Shown: in pieces, positions 62,978 to 64,000 of the stretch | Layout of the letters: every line of letters begins with the position of its first letter | Numbering within the stretch: the stretch's first letter is position 1 | Source of the DNA: Cryoendolithus antarcticus | Taxonomy: Eukaryota; Ascomycota; Dothideomycetes; Cladosporiales; Cladosporiaceae | Assembly (NCBI GenBank): GCA_002077065.1 | Contig: NAJO01000046.1 | Location: 1 to 64,000, forward strand | Length of the DNA stretch: 64,000 nucleotides | Reading direction: 5' to 3' | Translations under genes and position numbers: made by a program | The notes under the pieces: generated by a model | Told to the model about the DNA's origin: nothing | Seen by the model: only the letters and a program-made list of their open reading frames with translations | Database searches by the model: none

Positions 62978-64000
62978 TCATGCTGGCATCGTCGCTGCTT
63001 CACTGTGATACTGGTCGTCCTCCACCTCCCGTTTGCAACCTAACACGTAGTACCTCTCGTTCGCAAGGAGGCGCTCATAGTCTGCATGGCCCTGCAACAT
63101 GTTGCGTCTCGTGATCATTGGGAAGACATTGGAATCGTAGAGCCTGCGTCGCTTATCCTGCAACTCGGTCCGGTCCTGATGCGACCCGCTCCTGCCGTCA
63201 GACGAGTAAAGGCTGTCATCTGTCAGACTATAGCTCCTTCTGTACGTGAAGTCGTCCAGAGCGCTTGCCAGTATCTCAGCGATAGAGGGACTGTCGGCTT
63301 CATAAATTTCTAGACGGAACATGATGCGTCGCACATAGTCGTGAGCAGGCGCAGGGTCGCAGAAGTCATGGTCCGCGACAAGCTGTTGGATTTCGTAGTT
63401 CCGGGCTGTGGGCCAATCTGATTCATACTGCAACGGTTCTCGCTCATTCAGGCCCAGAGGCACAGTATACGGGGTCGCAGTGCGCTTGTCGTAGAATTGA
63501 GACATTTTATAGCCCTCCAGCCCGTGATCACCCTTTGACTTGGCTTGCAAGTCACGCTTAATGCAGTGATCCCAATCGCCAATTTCCCAGGTACCGAAGT
63601 TGCGGCTGATCTTAGTCAATCTCCGCTCTGACAAGGGTAGCAGCGAATGAGGAACCCCGTCCTCATCTTCATCGGCGTAAGGCAGTCCGATTTCTAAAGT
63701 GGATGGCAGTACAACAAGATCGAGGGTCAGGAAGCAGACTACAGCTGAATCGTTCACAGCATTGTGAAGCAGCCACTTCGCAACATGGCCAAAGTTGAAT
63801 TCGAAGACGGATGCGCGCACGGCGAATGATGCATCCGCCCGAGCACACTCAGTTGCATGCGAGGCCAGCTCTCTATTCAGCTGCCGACAGGTCCGCCCAA
63901 GTGGAGGAGTTCTTATGCGGTCGCTGATGAGTACAATGTCTTGGACTCGGAGGAGATTGCTAAATATTTGATTGCGCAGCTCACCCGGAAACTTCAGGAG
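62978..64000 (-). CDS. LPGEL-family protein, paralog 3 (N-terminus beyond the window)
   Basis: The minus-strand frame is open from the right edge (first codon at 64000) to the stop at 62980-62978, 340 residues visible. It begins LLKFPGELRNQIFSNLLRVQD and continues TPPLGRTCRQLNREL and VFEFNFGHVAKWLLH, equivalent to the LPGEL, HPL-TC-QL and FDF-KWL blocks of paralogs 1 and 2, so only about five to ten residues are missing. The C-terminal half (FRLEIYEADSPSIAEILASAL; YERLLANERYYVLGCKREVEDD) is diverged. No internal stop. Confidence 0.65.
   Translation of the reverse strand, partial: LLKFPGELRNQIFSNLLRVQDIVLISDRIRTPPLGRTCRQLNRELASHATECARADASFAVRASVFEFNFGHVAKWLLHNAVNDSAVVCFLTLDLVVLPSTLEIGLPYADEDEDGVPHSLLPLSERRLTKISRNFGTWEIGDWDHCIKRDLQAKSKGDHGLEGYKMSQFYDKRTATPYTVPLGLNEREPLQYESDWPTARNYEIQQLVADHDFCDPAPAHDYVRRIMFRLEIYEADSPSIAEILASALDDFTYRRSYSLTDDSLYSSDGRSGSHQDRTELQDKRRRLYDSNVFPMITRRNMLQGHADYERLLANERYYVLGCKREVEDDQYHSEAATMPA

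Noticed and set aside
1..64000. tRNA, rRNA, CRISPR array, intact transposon
   Set aside because: Scanned by eye for T-loop (GGTTCRA) contexts, regular spaced repeats, transposase or reverse transcriptase motifs; none convincing. An automated scan could still find a tRNA.

Overview
The window looks like nuclear DNA of a filamentous ascomycete (Pezizomycotina). Genes are spaced a few hundred bases to about 2 kb apart on both strands. Most have introns of 47-75 bp with GT/AG ends and a CTRAY branch site near the 3' end. The gene set is typical of moulds: AcuK-type gluconeogenesis regulator, copper-fist factor, HET protein, GH7 and GH128 glycosidases, MFS drug-type pump. The LPGELRNxIY protein family at the right end and the overall style suggest Dothideomycetes; that class assignment is an inference, not a measurement.

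Layout. 1-5.8 kb: tail of a Zn2Cys6 factor, a three-copy array of small four-helix membrane proteins (middle copy decayed), and an FAD oxidoreductase fused to a ZZ-like zinc module. 5.8-6.9 kb: gene-free block with a degenerate ~29-bp repeat. 6.9-10.8 kb: a four-domain A-T-R-R reductase matching fungal glycine betaine reductase. 11.4-14 kb: large polytopic membrane protein. 15.3-22.6 kb: copper-fist regulator, GH128 glucanase-like protein, Cys-rich GPI-type surface protein, and a GH7 endoglucanase with CBM1. 23.2-27 kb: riboflavin kinase with a 444-bp intron, then an AcuK-type regulator. 29.3-31.7 kb: MFS transporter whose last third is cut by 12 introns.

32.6-37.7 kb: divergent pair of Cdc2/CDK1 and Rad4/XPC. 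37.8-43.9 kb: unknown ORF, then a HeLo-like protein divergent from a HET-domain gene that carries a frameshift in the HET core. 44.8-49.3 kb: two conserved or low-complexity unknowns. 49.8-51.1 kb: class V aminotransferase pseudogene with one nonsense and two frameshift lesions. 51.4-59.4 kb: PP2A activator (PTPA), an acidic-tailed probable nuclear protein, and a large SNF2 ATPase. 59.8-64 kb: three tandem LPGEL-family paralogs; the middle is split by an in-frame TAG and the last runs off the edge.

Housekeeping genes (cdc2, rad4, PTPA, SNF2, riboflavin kinase) are intact. The broken genes all fall in dispensable families (HET, epimerase-like aminotransferase, expanded LPGEL paralogs, MARVEL-like array). 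I see no secondary-metabolite cluster: the A-T-R-R enzyme stands alone and its architecture fits choline supply. I found no rRNA, tRNA or CRISPR. Exon structures were built by eye from splice signals, reading frame and family similarity.
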